Below, one piece after another: positions 1-5,570 of a stretch of DNA of 8,824 nucleotides. The DNA is from Patescibacteria group bacterium (lineage in GTDB: Bacteria; Patescibacteriota; Minisyncoccia; Phycocordibacterales; UBA12079): contig JAHIOZ010000025.1 in the NCBI GenBank assembly GCA_018894995.1, positions 1 to 8,824 on the forward strand, read 5' to 3'. Position 1 is the first letter of the stretch, and the number at the start of each line of letters is the position of its first letter. A model generated the notes under the pieces. It was given only the letters and a program-made list of their open reading frames with translations, did no database searches and had not been told where the DNA came from. A program made the translations under genes and the position numbers.

Positions 1-5
1 ACCTA

Positions 6-120
6 GCTCTATATTTACCGAAATTTTAACCGAAGACTTTGCAAAAAATCTTCAGAATATCCCGATATTCTTCATATTTTTTGCTTCGTCTCGATTAAAA
101 TTTCGAAAAATATTTAGAGC
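6..120. repeat. 115-nt imperfect inverted repeat (long hairpin)
   Basis: The two halves of this segment are reverse complements around a 2-nt centre at 62-63. Paired blocks are 6-11 with 115-120 (GCTCTA/TAGAGC), 19-29 with 95-105 (11 bp), 31-33 with 91-93, 41-49 with 76-84 (GCAAAAAAT/ATTTTTTGC) and 54-61 with 64-71. It lies 55 nt beyond the mltG stop, so it would form a long hairpin in the mltG 3' region. No U-run directly follows it on the mltG strand, so it is not a textbook intrinsic terminator. It could be a MITE-like or REP-like element. Its left end contains CCTAGCT, the complement of the AGCTAGG found in the repeats at 1365 and 5493. Confidence 0.7.
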
Positions 121-174
121 AGAGTTTTTGGGAAATGGTATTAAAATTATTTTAACTTTTTAATTAAAAATTTT

Positions 175-1140
175 TTATTTAAGAAAAGTTTCTATATTTT
201 GCAAATGTTCTTTGTATGTTTTTGCACAATGAATTTGCTTTTCGCTGTCGTGCAAATAATAAATACAATCCGTTTCTTTCGGGAAAAGCACGGCTTCTAT
301 TGCCGACACCCCTGGGTTTGAAATTGGACTTGGCGGTAATCCTTTGTATTTATAAGTGTTAAAAGGAGAATCCACTTGTTTGTCAGCTGGTGTAATTGGT
401 GCCCACCAACCCTGCTCTGTTTTTCCTCTTGCATATTGCAAAGTGGCATCAACATCAAGTTTCATATCTTGCAAAAGTCTATTCCATAAAATACCTGCAA
501 TAAGCGACATATCATCTTTCCCCGCCGCCTCTCGTTGAACTATGGACGCAATTCTCAAAAGAGTAAGCCATCGGATATTTTGTTTGAGAGACTCCTCCAA
601 ATAAGGGGCAAATTTCTCTTCAAATTTTGACCGTAAACGATTGGCGACTTGAAGTGAAGTTTCATCCAAAGGAATTAAATAGGTATCCGGAAAATAAACA
701 CCTTCAGTATAATTGTTTGAAATTGTTGTGTCTTCGGTGATGAAAGAATTAACTTTTTTATTGTTCCAACCAAGCTCTTTGGCAAAAAGCTCGGCAATTT
801 CTTCCTTACGCAGACCTTCCGGAATTACAACCCATTTCATGTATGGGTCTTCTTGAAGAACTCTTTTTACTTCCCAAGCATTTGTTGCTTTTGATATTTT
901 GTATGCTCCTTTCTGAATATTTTCAACATCACCGATTATCATTCTAAAACCGAGCACATTCTTGATAAATCCTTGCAATTTAAGTTGTTCAATAATGTCA
1001 AAATCAGAACTTAATGAAACTATAAATCGTTCGGGTTCCGCTTCTTTTTGTGGAGCCCCAAATAAATTTGAGTAAAGCAAAACTCCGGCGACTAACAACA
1101 CCAAAACCAAACCACTTGTAATTTTTAAAAGATTAGACAT
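175..1140 (-). CDS. mltG: Endolytic peptidoglycan transglycosylase MltG (YceG-like)
   Basis: This is a membrane-anchored lytic transglycosylase of the MltG/YceG family, which cuts nascent glycan strands outside the membrane and is thought to end their elongation. Numbering from the ATG at 1140 (321 aa, near the usual family length), there is a short cytoplasmic N-terminus, one membrane helix at about 7-27, and then the extracellular part. Family motifs are IPEG (106-109), EGVYFPDTY (146-154), SIVQREA (199-205), an NRL motif (220-222), KLDVDAT (227-233) and NTYKYKGLPPSPISNPG (261-277). E204 in VQREA is the likely catalytic glutamate; Q replaces the first E of the more common VEKEA. An in-frame TTG at 1161 would add seven residues. 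I prefer the ATG because it leaves room for a short leader after the promoter at 1179-1187, but no Shine-Dalgarno site decides it. The family assignment is firm. Confidence 0.95.
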   Translation of the reverse strand: MSNLLKITSGLVLVLLVAGVLLYSNLFGAPQKEAEPERFIVSLSSDFDIIEQLKLQGFIKNVLGFRMIIGDVENIQKGAYKISKATNAWEVKRVLQEDPYMKWVVIPEGLRKEEIAELFAKELGWNNKKVNSFITEDTTISNNYTEGVYFPDTYLIPLDETSLQVANRLRSKFEEKFAPYLEESLKQNIRWLTLLRIASIVQREAAGKDDMSLIAGILWNRLLQDMKLDVDATLQYARGKTEQGWWAPITPADKQVDSPFNTYKYKGLPPSPISNPGVSAIEAVLFPKETDCIYYLHDSEKQIHCAKTYKEHLQNIETFLK

Positions 1141-1178
1141 ATTTTGAAAAAAATTATCCAAAAAGTTTATAATGGTTA

Positions 1179-1187
1179 ATTATATCA
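1179..1187 (-). promoter_or_regulatory. Extended -10 promoter for mltG
   Basis: The minus strand reads TGATATAAT, a perfect TATAAT with the extended -10 TGn element. No convincing -35 is seen. Transcription would start near 1172, giving a leader of about 10 nt to the TTG at 1161 or about 30 nt to the ATG at 1140. Confidence 0.55.
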
Positions 1188-1203
1188 GAATATAACGAGA
1201 TAA

Positions 1204-1261
1204 ACATACAAATATACAAGTTAGACATACAAATATACGAATTATACGAATAAATGCGAAT
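1204..1261. repeat. Short tandem repeats upstream of mltG
   Basis: ACATACAAATATAC occurs at 1204-1217 and again at 1225-1238 (21-nt period). Then come ATACGAAT at 1235-1242 and 1244-1251 and ATGCGAAT at 1254-1261. The block sits just upstream of the mltG promoter, the same relative place as the heptamer arrays upstream of the other housekeeping genes. Confidence 0.75.
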
Positions 1262-1313
1262 GCCCCGAAAATACAAAATAAATTAATTTTTAAACACAAC
1301 AACAACAACAACG

Positions 1314-1340
1314 GACGAATTTTCCTTCGGAAAATTCGTC
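1314..1340. repeat. Perfect 12-bp hairpin, GACGAATTTT family
   Basis: GACGAATTTTCC (1314-1325), loop TTC, then its exact complement (1329-1340). It lies 159 nt downstream of the ABC-F stop and is not followed by a U-run on either strand, so termination is only possible. The stem shares its core with the hairpins at 4096-4134 and 3019-3057, which suggests a dispersed palindromic repeat. Confidence 0.75.
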
Positions 1341-1364
1341 GTGTTTATGCTTTGTGTTTTGTGT

Positions 1365-1387
1365 AGCTAGGCTTTTCATAGCAAAGT
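1365..1387. repeat. AGCTAGGC repeat, copy 1
   Basis: A 23-nt segment starting AGCTAGGCTTTT and ending AGCAAAGT matches 5493-5515 at 21 of 23 positions. The other copy contains the exact palindrome GCTTTGCAAAGC, which is slightly degraded here. Confidence 0.65.
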
Positions 1388-1498
1388 TGTTTGGTTTTTG
1401 CCTGCCCCGTTTTAACTAGGGCGTTTTTGAATTTGTGTTTTTACCACGAAATAAATTATTTATCGCAAACTCCCACAAAAAAAGATCCTCTTTACAAG

Positions 1499-2956
1499 TT
1501 ATTTACCTAAGTCTAGTGTCTCATCAATCCGAATCTGTTTTACAAACTCCGGAACATGGCTTACTAAAATCATCGCCCCTTCATACTTATCCAAGGCTTG
1601 AGCAATTATTGGCAAATGTCTAAAATTAATATGGTTGGTCGGCTCATCAAGAATTAACAAACTAGGTTTCAACAAAACCAGTTGTGCAAAAGCCACCAAA
1701 CCTTTCTGCCCTTCTGACAAATTTCCTATTTTTGTATGAATGATATCTTTAGTAATCAAAAAACTAGCTGCCACAGAACGCAAATCTTCCTCAATATGTT
1801 TTTCCATCACCGATGCCAAACAGTCATAAACGGTGTCTTCAAAATTAAGAGTGGAGAAATCTTGCCTGTAATATCCCACTTTTATACCGTCAGTGATTTT
1901 AGCTCCTTCAGCTTTTTTGCTCGCCAACGCTTCAAGCAAAGTGCTTTTTCCAATTCCATTTGGACCGGAAAGAAGCAAGTGTTGTTTTTTTCTTAAAGAA
2001 ACTTTAGTTTTTTTAGTCACCTGTTTGTGATTTTTCAAATTCAAAACGGTAAAAGAAGAGATATTCAAAATGTCCCCAATTACATTTGGCTGAGTCGGAA
2101 TAATGAAAGGACGAATAGTTTTGTCTTCTCTTCTTACATCAACTTTTTCTTCCTCCATATCTTCCGCCTCTTCTCGCATTTTCTTTGCCAACAATCTCAT
2201 CCTTCCTCCTTTCATAGCAAAGAAATTTGCCTTGTCTTTATTTTCCTGAATTTTCTTTCCCAGTTGTGCATTTTTTCTGTTTTCTTTTTCAATCTGAACA
2301 GTAATCAATTTTACCGCATCAAAATAATTTCCGACATATTGCTCAACTTTCAAAGTATATAAATTTAAATATAAGACACCTTGAGTAAAAGAATTCAAAA
2401 AGTCGGCATCATGCGAAATCACGATGCAAGTTTTTTTATAATCTAAAATAAATTTTTTTAGATGGGCAACACCTTCTTTGTCTAAATTATTTGTTGGCTC
2501 ATCCAAAAGTAAAATATCAGGGTCTTGAATAAGCGCTGAAGCCAAAAGTAAACGAGCTTGTTGTCCACCCGAAAAAGATTTTATTATTCTGTCATTGGGA
2601 GCATGCAAATTTACGGTTTCTAAAACATCAACGATTTTCGGATCAATGTTGTAAACTTTTTCTTTAAAACATTTTTGAAAAAATTCTCGCACCGTTAAAT
2701 CCATTTGGTCTCGCGGAATAACTTGTTTTGAAACAGCAATTGTAGCGCGCGGGTCAATATTTACATCTCCTTTTTCCGGTTTGAATTCTCCCGTAATCAA
2801 TTTAAAAATAGTGCTCTTTCCCGCTCCGTTTTGTCCCATTAAAGTAATTTTGGAACCGCGACGCACAGAAAAATCCACCTCATCTAAAATAGGTTTGTTG
2901 TAGCCGTAATTAAACGACGCTTTATTAAATCTTATTACTGCACCGTTGTCTGACAT
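1499..2956 (-). CDS. ABC-F family ATP-binding protein (two ABC domains)
   Basis: This is a cytoplasmic protein of 485 aa with two fused ABC ATPase domains and no membrane segments, the ABC-F layout. ABC-F proteins act mostly on ribosomes, as translation factors or antibiotic-protection proteins. Domain 1 has Walker A GQNGAGKST (41-49), signature SFSGGQQ (127-133), Walker B with DEPTNNLD (152-159) and H-loop SHD (181-183). A charged, probably coiled linker follows at about 215-280, the place of the ABC-F tRNA-contacting arm. Domain 2 has Walker A GPNGIGKST (331-339), Walker B with DEPTNHI (437-443) and H-loop SHV (466-468). Two departures are visible: the second signature is LSEGQ (413-417), not LSGGQ, and NHIN replaces the usual NHLD. 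Both catalytic glutamates (E153, E438) are kept. The ATG at 2956 has AAGGA five bases upstream. The subfamily cannot be named from sequence alone. Confidence 0.93.
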   Translation of the reverse strand: MSDNGAVIRFNKASFNYGYNKPILDEVDFSVRRGSKITLMGQNGAGKSTIFKLITGEFKPEKGDVNIDPRATIAVSKQVIPRDQMDLTVREFFQKCFKEKVYNIDPKIVDVLETVNLHAPNDRIIKSFSGGQQARLLLASALIQDPDILLLDEPTNNLDKEGVAHLKKFILDYKKTCIVISHDADFLNSFTQGVLYLNLYTLKVEQYVGNYFDAVKLITVQIEKENRKNAQLGKKIQENKDKANFFAMKGGRMRLLAKKMREEAEDMEEEKVDVRREDKTIRPFIIPTQPNVIGDILNISSFTVLNLKNHKQVTKKTKVSLRKKQHLLLSGPNGIGKSTLLEALASKKAEGAKITDGIKVGYYRQDFSTLNFEDTVYDCLASVMEKHIEEDLRSVAASFLITKDIIHTKIGNLSEGQKGLVAFAQLVLLKPSLLILDEPTNHINFRHLPIIAQALDKYEGAMILVSHVPEFVKQIRIDETLDLGK

Positions 2957-2961
2957 AATGT

Positions 2962-2969
2962 TCCTTATA
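2962..2969 (-). promoter_or_regulatory. TATAAG -10-like box / AAGGA ribosome site before the ABC-F gene
   Basis: The minus strand reads GTATAAGGAACATT directly before the ATG. TATAAG (2964-2969) ends 7 nt before the start codon, the same spacing as the -10-like boxes of neighbouring genes. The overlapping AAGGA (2962-2966) could instead be a Shine-Dalgarno site. The two readings exclude each other. Confidence 0.35.
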
Positions 2970-2979
2970 CTAACAAAAC

Positions 2980-3014
2980 CAACAGCTTACAGCAAACAGC
3001 CGACAGCTAACAGC
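2980..3014. repeat. Heptamer tandem array, five units (consensus NNACAGC)
   Basis: Five consecutive 7-nt units in exact register on the plus strand: CAACAGC, TTACAGC, AAACAGC, CGACAGC, TAACAGC. The last five bases are constant and the first two vary. The array starts 24 nt upstream of the ABC-F start codon and runs into the hairpin at 3019. Confidence 0.85.
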
Positions 3015-3018
3015 TAAC

Positions 3019-3057
3019 GATTAGACGGATTTTGGCGAAGCCAAAATCCGTCTAATC
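3019..3057. repeat. Perfect 18-bp hairpin
   Basis: The left arm 3019-3036 (GATTAGACGGATTTTGGC) and right arm 3040-3057 are exact complements with a GAA loop. No U-run follows directly. The core GACGGATTTTGGC resembles the GACGAATTTTGCC arm of the hairpin at 4096-4134, so I read it as a member of the same palindromic repeat family. Confidence 0.8.
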
Positions 3058-3088
3058 ATCGTTTTTGTAAAGCCAACCCAAAGTTTTC

Positions 3089-3118
3089 TTCAACGGCTCA
3101 ACGAGTTGAGCCGTTGAA
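3089..3118. repeat. 13-14 bp hairpin with AACGGCTCAA stem
   Basis: TTCAACGGCTCAA (3089-3101), loop CGAG, then its exact complement (3106-3118). This is the third of four hairpins met after the ytxH-like gene. It lacks a following U-run, so its role is unclear. Confidence 0.7.
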
Positions 3119-3139
3119 CTGTTAAAAAAAACTGCACCT

Positions 3140-3172
3140 AAAAAAGTTGGGCGTAGTACTCCCAACTTTTTA
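3140..3172. terminator. Bidirectional intrinsic terminator
   Basis: An 11-bp stem, AAAAAGTTGGG (3141-3151) with CCCAACTTTTT (3161-3171), has a 9-nt loop. On the minus strand it ends in six Ts (3145-3140) and on the plus strand in five, so it can act in either direction. It would be the second terminator behind the ytxH-like gene. Confidence 0.65.
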
Positions 3173-3177
3173 ACTAA

Positions 3178-3212
3178 CAAAAAACCACTCAATTTTATTC
3201 GAGCAGTTTTTT
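3178..3212 (-). terminator. Intrinsic terminator behind the ytxH-like gene
   Basis: AAAAAC (3179-3184) pairs with GTTTTT (3205-3210). A 2-nt mismatch follows, then CTC (3187-3189) pairs with GAG (3200-3202) around a 10-nt loop. On the minus strand the stem leads into five Ts, about 37 nt past the stop codon. Seven Ts follow on the plus strand, so it may be bidirectional. Confidence 0.6.
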
Positions 3213-3246
3213 TGTTTTTGTTTAATTAACGACTGGCAAAAATCAA

Positions 3247-3585
3247 TTAAAAATGTTTTGCCAAATGCTTCCAAGAAGATTGCGCTTCTTTCATAAGTTC
3301 CTTGATTTCCGCTTCTGACATTTTTTTTGCTTTTCCGTATTTCAAAACTGCATCTTTCATAAATACTTTAAATTCAACTTCCCCCATCTTTTTCATCTTC
3401 TTTAGTTTTGGAGAAACTGACTTATAAAAATCAACCGCTGTGTGTTTTACATTCTTTTGAACCTCTTTTCCTTTTTTTGAATTAATAAACATACCGGCAG
3501 CCACTCCTAAAACAGCACCGGCAAGCGCTCCTTCTAATACTTTTGCAACAACACCCGTCTTTTTTTCTACAACTTTTTTTACCAT
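3247..3585 (-). CDS. YtxH-like small membrane protein
   Basis: A 112-aa protein with a basic N-terminus (MVKKVVEKK), one glycine/alanine-rich membrane helix at about 17-35, then NSKKGKEV, which fits the YtxH (PF12732) pattern of a small-residue helix followed by a Gly-Lys-Glu turn. The rest is lysine-rich and helical, about 75 residues that probably lie in the cytoplasm. YtxH-type proteins are linked to the cell envelope and stress in Firmicutes, but the molecular function is not settled. The upstream neighbour is a one-TM protein like YtxG, reproducing the ytxG-ytxH pairing known from Bacillus. The ATG at 3585 has no Shine-Dalgarno site. TATAAA lies 7 nt upstream, inside a heptamer array. 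Two terminator-like hairpins follow the gene. Confidence 0.75.
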   Translation of the reverse strand: MVKKVVEKKTGVVAKVLEGALAGAVLGVAAGMFINSKKGKEVQKNVKHTAVDFYKSVSPKLKKMKKMGEVEFKVFMKDAVLKYGKAKKMSEAEIKELMKEAQSSWKHLAKHF

Positions 3586-3592
3586 ATTTTTG

Positions 3593-3598
3593 TTTATA
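3593..3598 (-). promoter_or_regulatory. -10-like TATAAA 7 nt before the ytxH-like start
   Basis: The minus strand reads CCTATAAACAAAAATATG. TATAAA is seven bases from the ATG, so a transcript starting at the usual distance would begin at or beside the start codon. The box is also part of a heptamer array, so it may be chance. Confidence 0.3.
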
Positions 3599-3651
3599 GG
3601 GTATAGCGTTTAGGGTTTAGGTGACTATCCGCTAAATGCTAAATGCCATAC
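3594..3651. repeat. Two opposed heptamer arrays (SCTAWAC type)
   Basis: On the minus strand, 3621 to 3594 reads CCTAAAC, CCTAAAC, GCTATAC, CCTATAA in exact 7-nt register. On the plus strand, 3631-3651 reads GCTAAAT, GCTAAAT, GCCATAC. The two arrays face each other across about 9 nt and could partly pair. They fill most of the 89-nt spacer between the YtxG-like and YtxH-like genes. Confidence 0.75.
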
Positions 3652-3674
3652 ACTCAAATTAACGATTAATAATT

Positions 3675-3947
3675 TTAAACTTTTCTCTTTTTTCGACGAA
3701 CTTTTGTTTCTTTTTTTCTGAAAAACATTGAAAAAATCGGTAGTGAAGAAAGGGTTTGCAAAGATTGCTCCACACTTTCTTGCAAATCATCCGATATCTG
3801 TCCAACATTTTCAGAAATTTTTTCTAAAGATTTTGCAACCTTTATTAAATGATAAACAACCATTCCCAACATTATACCCAATGCAATTATTGCAAAAGAT
3901 ACTGAAAAATAAAATAATGTTTGAGCAACTGTTAAAATTGTTATCAT
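3675..3947 (-). CDS. Small one-TM protein, YtxG/DUF948-like
   Basis: A 90-aa protein starting MITILTVAQTLFYF. One membrane helix spans about 8-32, followed by a helical stretch of heptad character (LIKVAKSLEKISENVGQISDDLQESVEQSLQTL) and a very basic tail (RKKETKVRRKKRKV). This plan fits DUF948/YtxG-type proteins, though the match is by architecture only. The reading frame stays open upstream to 4121, but that part would translate the heptamer repeats and hairpin of the spacer. The ATG at 3947 sits 7 nt after an extended -10 box and begins the hydrophobic helix, so I take it as the start. It directly precedes the YtxH-like gene, and the two probably act together at the membrane. Confidence 0.7.
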   Translation of the reverse strand: MITILTVAQTLFYFSVSFAIIALGIMLGMVVYHLIKVAKSLEKISENVGQISDDLQESVEQSLQTLSSLPIFSMFFRKKETKVRRKKRKV

Positions 3948-3954
3948 AGGTGAT

Positions 3955-3963
3955 ATTGTATCA
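3955..3963 (-). promoter_or_regulatory. Extended -10 promoter of the YtxG-like gene
   Basis: The minus strand reads TGATACAAT, then ATCACCT and the ATG. The hexamer ends 7 nt before the start codon, which predicts a leaderless or almost leaderless transcript. It supports the start at 3947. Confidence 0.5.
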
Positions 3964-3999
3964 CAAAAAACGAAAGGTAGAAGTTGGGGATAAAAAAAC

Positions 4000-4027
4000 C
4001 GACAGCCAATAGCTGACAGCCGACAAC
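4000..4027. repeat. Heptamer tandem array, four units
   Basis: Plus strand units CGACAGC, CAATAGC, TGACAGC, CGACAAC in exact 7-nt register, 53 nt upstream of the YtxG-like start. Closely matches the array at 5430-5457. Confidence 0.85.
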
Positions 4028-4100
4028 TTTTTAATTTCGAATGATGAATTTCAAATTTCGATTGAATATCAAATTTTCGAATGACTGAATTTTGAAACAC
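4028..4100. repeat. Dispersed intergenic repeat, copy A
   Basis: 4028-4052 matches 5458-5482 at 23 of 25 positions, and 4061-4100 matches 5525-5564 at 33 of 40. Together with the flanking heptamers and hairpin, this shows that the spacers after and before rarA share a common origin. Copy A lacks the AGCTAGGC insert present in copy B. Confidence 0.8.
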
Positions 4101-4134
4101 GACGAATTTTGCCTTTGGCAAAATTCGTCGTGTT
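4096..4134. terminator. Perfect 18-bp hairpin behind rarA
   Basis: AACACGACGAATTTTGCC (4096-4113), loop TTT, and its exact complement (4117-4134). It begins 33 nt beyond the rarA stop, so it may end or protect the rarA transcript. The U-run after it is poor, so it is at least as likely to be a mobile palindromic repeat (same core as 1314-1340). Confidence 0.55.
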
Positions 4135-4144
4135 CTACTTTACA

Positions 4145-4168
4145 AACTTTATAACTTTATAAACTTTC
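4145..4168. repeat. Octamer repeats at the rarA 3' end
   Basis: AACTTTAT (4145-4152), AACTTTAT (4153-4160), then AAACTTTC (4161-4168): an 8-nt tandem repeat abutting and entering the rarA stop codon. Confidence 0.6.
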
Positions 4169-5382
4169 TACTTCAAATACTTTTTGCCTTTCAACTCCTT
4201 CGGGAAATATTCTTGCTCCTCTTTATAATCATAATCAGGCGAATATTTATAACCTTTTCCATAGCCCAAATTTTTCATCAATTTAGTCGGCGCATTTCGG
4301 ATATACAACGGCACACCCAAGTTACCAAACTTTTCAACATCTTTCATCGCCGATTCATAAGCCATATACAACTCGTTAGACTTTTTACACTTCGCCATAT
4401 AAACAACCGCCTGCGCCAAATTCACTCCGCACTCAGGCATTCCAATAAAATGACAAGCTTGATAAACGGAAACGGCTTGTTCCAAAGCCCGCGAATTTGC
4501 CAGCCCTATATCTTCGGAAGCAAAACGAATCAATCGTCGGGCAATATAAAGCGGATTTTCTCCGCCTCCCAACATTCTCGTCAGCCAATACAAAGAGGCG
4601 TCAGGATCTGAACCCCGCATTGATTTGTGCAAAGCCGAAATAATATTGTGATGCTCCTCCCCTTCTTTGTCATAAAACAAATGTGGTTTTTGAAAAGCTT
4701 CTTTAATAATTTCCAAAGTTAATTTATCACTGATTGAGCCGGCATATTCCAAAACATTCAAAGCAATTCTGGCATCGCCGTTGCTCATCTGTGCCAAACT
4801 TTCAATAACTTTTTGCGTCGCTTTAATTTTAAGTTTACCCAATCCTTTTTCTTTGTTCTTAATCGCTTTTTTAATAATCTGGGCGAGTTGGTCTTTCGTC
4901 AATTGATTTAAAACAAAAACTCGGCAACGAGAAAGCAAAGCTCCGCGAACTTCAAAGCTCGGATTTTCTGTCGTCGCACCGATTAAAATAAGAGTTCCAC
5001 TTTCAACATGAGGTAACAAAGCATCTTGTTGAGTTTTATTCCAGCGGTGAATTTCATCTATAAAAAGAATTGTTCTTTTTCCAAGTCGTCGATTCATTTC
5101 GGCAAGCTCAACTTTTTTTCGCAATTCTTCCACCCCGCCTGCCACAGCCGAAAGAGTTACAAATTCTGATTTTGTCAGTTTTGCAATCACCGAAGCCAGC
5201 GTAGTTTTTCCACTTCCGGGAGGACCCCAAAGAATCATTGACGGAATATTGTCCGCTTCAATCGCTTGTCGCAATAATTTCCCCTTGCCGACAATTTCTT
5301 CCTGCCCAAGAAACTCATCCATAGTTTGAGGACGCATTCTGTCGGCGAGAGGAGCGGAGTTGATGTTCAAATCATTGTTCAT
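4168..5382 (-). CDS. rarA: Replication-associated recombination protein A (RarA/MgsA)
   Basis: A 404-aa AAA+ ATPase of the RarA/MgsA/WRNIP1 family, cytoplasmic, acting at stalled replication forks and related to clamp-loader subunits. The N-terminus PLADRMRPQTMDEFLGQEEIVG (11-32) is the family signature. Walker A is GPPGSGKT (53-60), Walker B ILFIDEIHR (105-113), sensor 1 GATTENPSF (135-143), and the arginine-finger region LLSRCR (149-154). The C-terminal half, with KSMRGSDPDASLYWLTRML and the ASEDIGLA motif, is the family's oligomerisation domain. Length is slightly shorter than the E. coli protein (about 447 aa), with no visible break. The ATG at 5382 follows an extended -10 box by 6 nt, with no Shine-Dalgarno site. 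It is a single-gene transcription unit between two homologous repeat-rich spacers. Confidence 0.96.
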   Translation of the reverse strand: MNNDLNINSAPLADRMRPQTMDEFLGQEEIVGKGKLLRQAIEADNIPSMILWGPPGSGKTTLASVIAKLTKSEFVTLSAVAGGVEELRKKVELAEMNRRLGKRTILFIDEIHRWNKTQQDALLPHVESGTLILIGATTENPSFEVRGALLSRCRVFVLNQLTKDQLAQIIKKAIKNKEKGLGKLKIKATQKVIESLAQMSNGDARIALNVLEYAGSISDKLTLEIIKEAFQKPHLFYDKEGEEHHNIISALHKSMRGSDPDASLYWLTRMLGGGENPLYIARRLIRFASEDIGLANSRALEQAVSVYQACHFIGMPECGVNLAQAVVYMAKCKKSNELYMAYESAMKDVEKFGNLGVPLYIRNAPTKLMKNLGYGKGYKYSPDYDYKEEQEYFPKELKGKKYLK

Positions 5383-5388
5383 AATCGA

Positions 5389-5397
5389 ATTATATCA
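5389..5397 (-). promoter_or_regulatory. Extended -10 promoter of rarA
   Basis: The minus strand reads TGATATAAT, then TCGATT and the ATG. This is a perfect TATAAT with a TGn extension, only 6 nt from the start codon, which suggests leaderless translation. No -35 match at the usual spacing. Confidence 0.6.
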
Positions 5398-5429
5398 AAA
5401 CGGAAAGAGGGTGGCGAGTATAGAAAAGC

Positions 5430-5457
5430 TGATAGCCAATAGTTGACAGCTGACAGC
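5430..5457. repeat. Heptamer tandem array, four units
   Basis: Plus strand units TGATAGC, CAATAGT, TGACAGC, TGACAGC in exact 7-nt register, 48 nt upstream of the rarA start. Same unit type and order as 4000-4027. Confidence 0.85.
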
Positions 5458-5564
5458 TTTTTAATTTCGAATGACAAATTTCGAATTTTTTAAGCTAGGC
5501 TTTGCAAAGCAAAGTCAAATTTCCATTCAATATCGAATTTTTGAATAAATTAATTTCGAAACAC
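5458..5564. repeat. Dispersed intergenic repeat, copy B (with insert)
   Basis: The outer parts match copy A (4028-4100), but about 34 nt carrying an AGCTAGGC element (5493-5515) interrupt it. The insert contains the palindrome GCTTTGCAAAGC and matches 1365-1387 at 21 of 23 positions. The end of the copy (5545-5564) also matches 1278-1297 at 18 of 20. Confidence 0.75.
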
Positions 5565-5570
5565 AAACAA

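Larger units (their letters stand above)
1162..1498. other. 337-nt intergenic spacer made of repeats and hairpins
   Basis: No gene is seen here. Next to mltG there is its promoter (1179-1187), then a 14-nt direct repeat (1204-1217 and 1225-1238) running into ATACGAAT-type units (to 1261). An AT-rich stretch at 1278-1297 matches 5545-5564 at 18 of 20 positions, followed by five AAC repeats, a 12-bp hairpin (1314-1340) and a 23-nt repeat (1365-1387) shared with 5493-5515. GCCC (1404-1407) and GGGC (1419-1422) can pair, followed by T5 on the plus strand; this is weak and serves no visible gene. Just after the ABC-F stop, the minus strand has a 5-bp AAAGA/TCTTT stem running into Ts (about 1481-1495), a possible weak terminator. 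Confidence 0.6.

Noticed and set aside
201..560. Loss of the catalytic residue in MltG (VQREA instead of VEKEA)
   Set aside because: The second glutamate of the motif is kept and Q in the first position is a common family variant, so activity is probably intact.
1404..1428. Plus-strand terminator (GCCC...GGGC then T5)
   Set aside because: The stem is only 4 bp with an 11-nt loop, and no plus-strand gene precedes it.
2027..2362. Plus-strand open frame of 111 codons, and similar ones at 356, 1435, 1736, 3728, 4213, 7306 and 7464
   Set aside because: Nearly all lie antisense within well-supported minus-strand genes (the 1435 frame only begins in the spacer), are rich in Phe/Ser/Ile runs from AT-rich complement, and show no family motif.
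2980..3014. CRISPR-like array
   Set aside because: Units are 7 nt with no spacers between them, and no cas gene is present.
3605..3621. Telomere-like TTTAGGG repeats
   Set aside because: Only about two copies, and they are part of the degenerate 7-nt array rather than a telomere.
3948..4121. N-terminal extension of the YtxG-like gene to an upstream ATG (148 aa)
   Set aside because: The extra 58 residues translate heptamer repeats and part of the 18-bp hairpin, and a promoter-like box lies just before the ATG at 3947.
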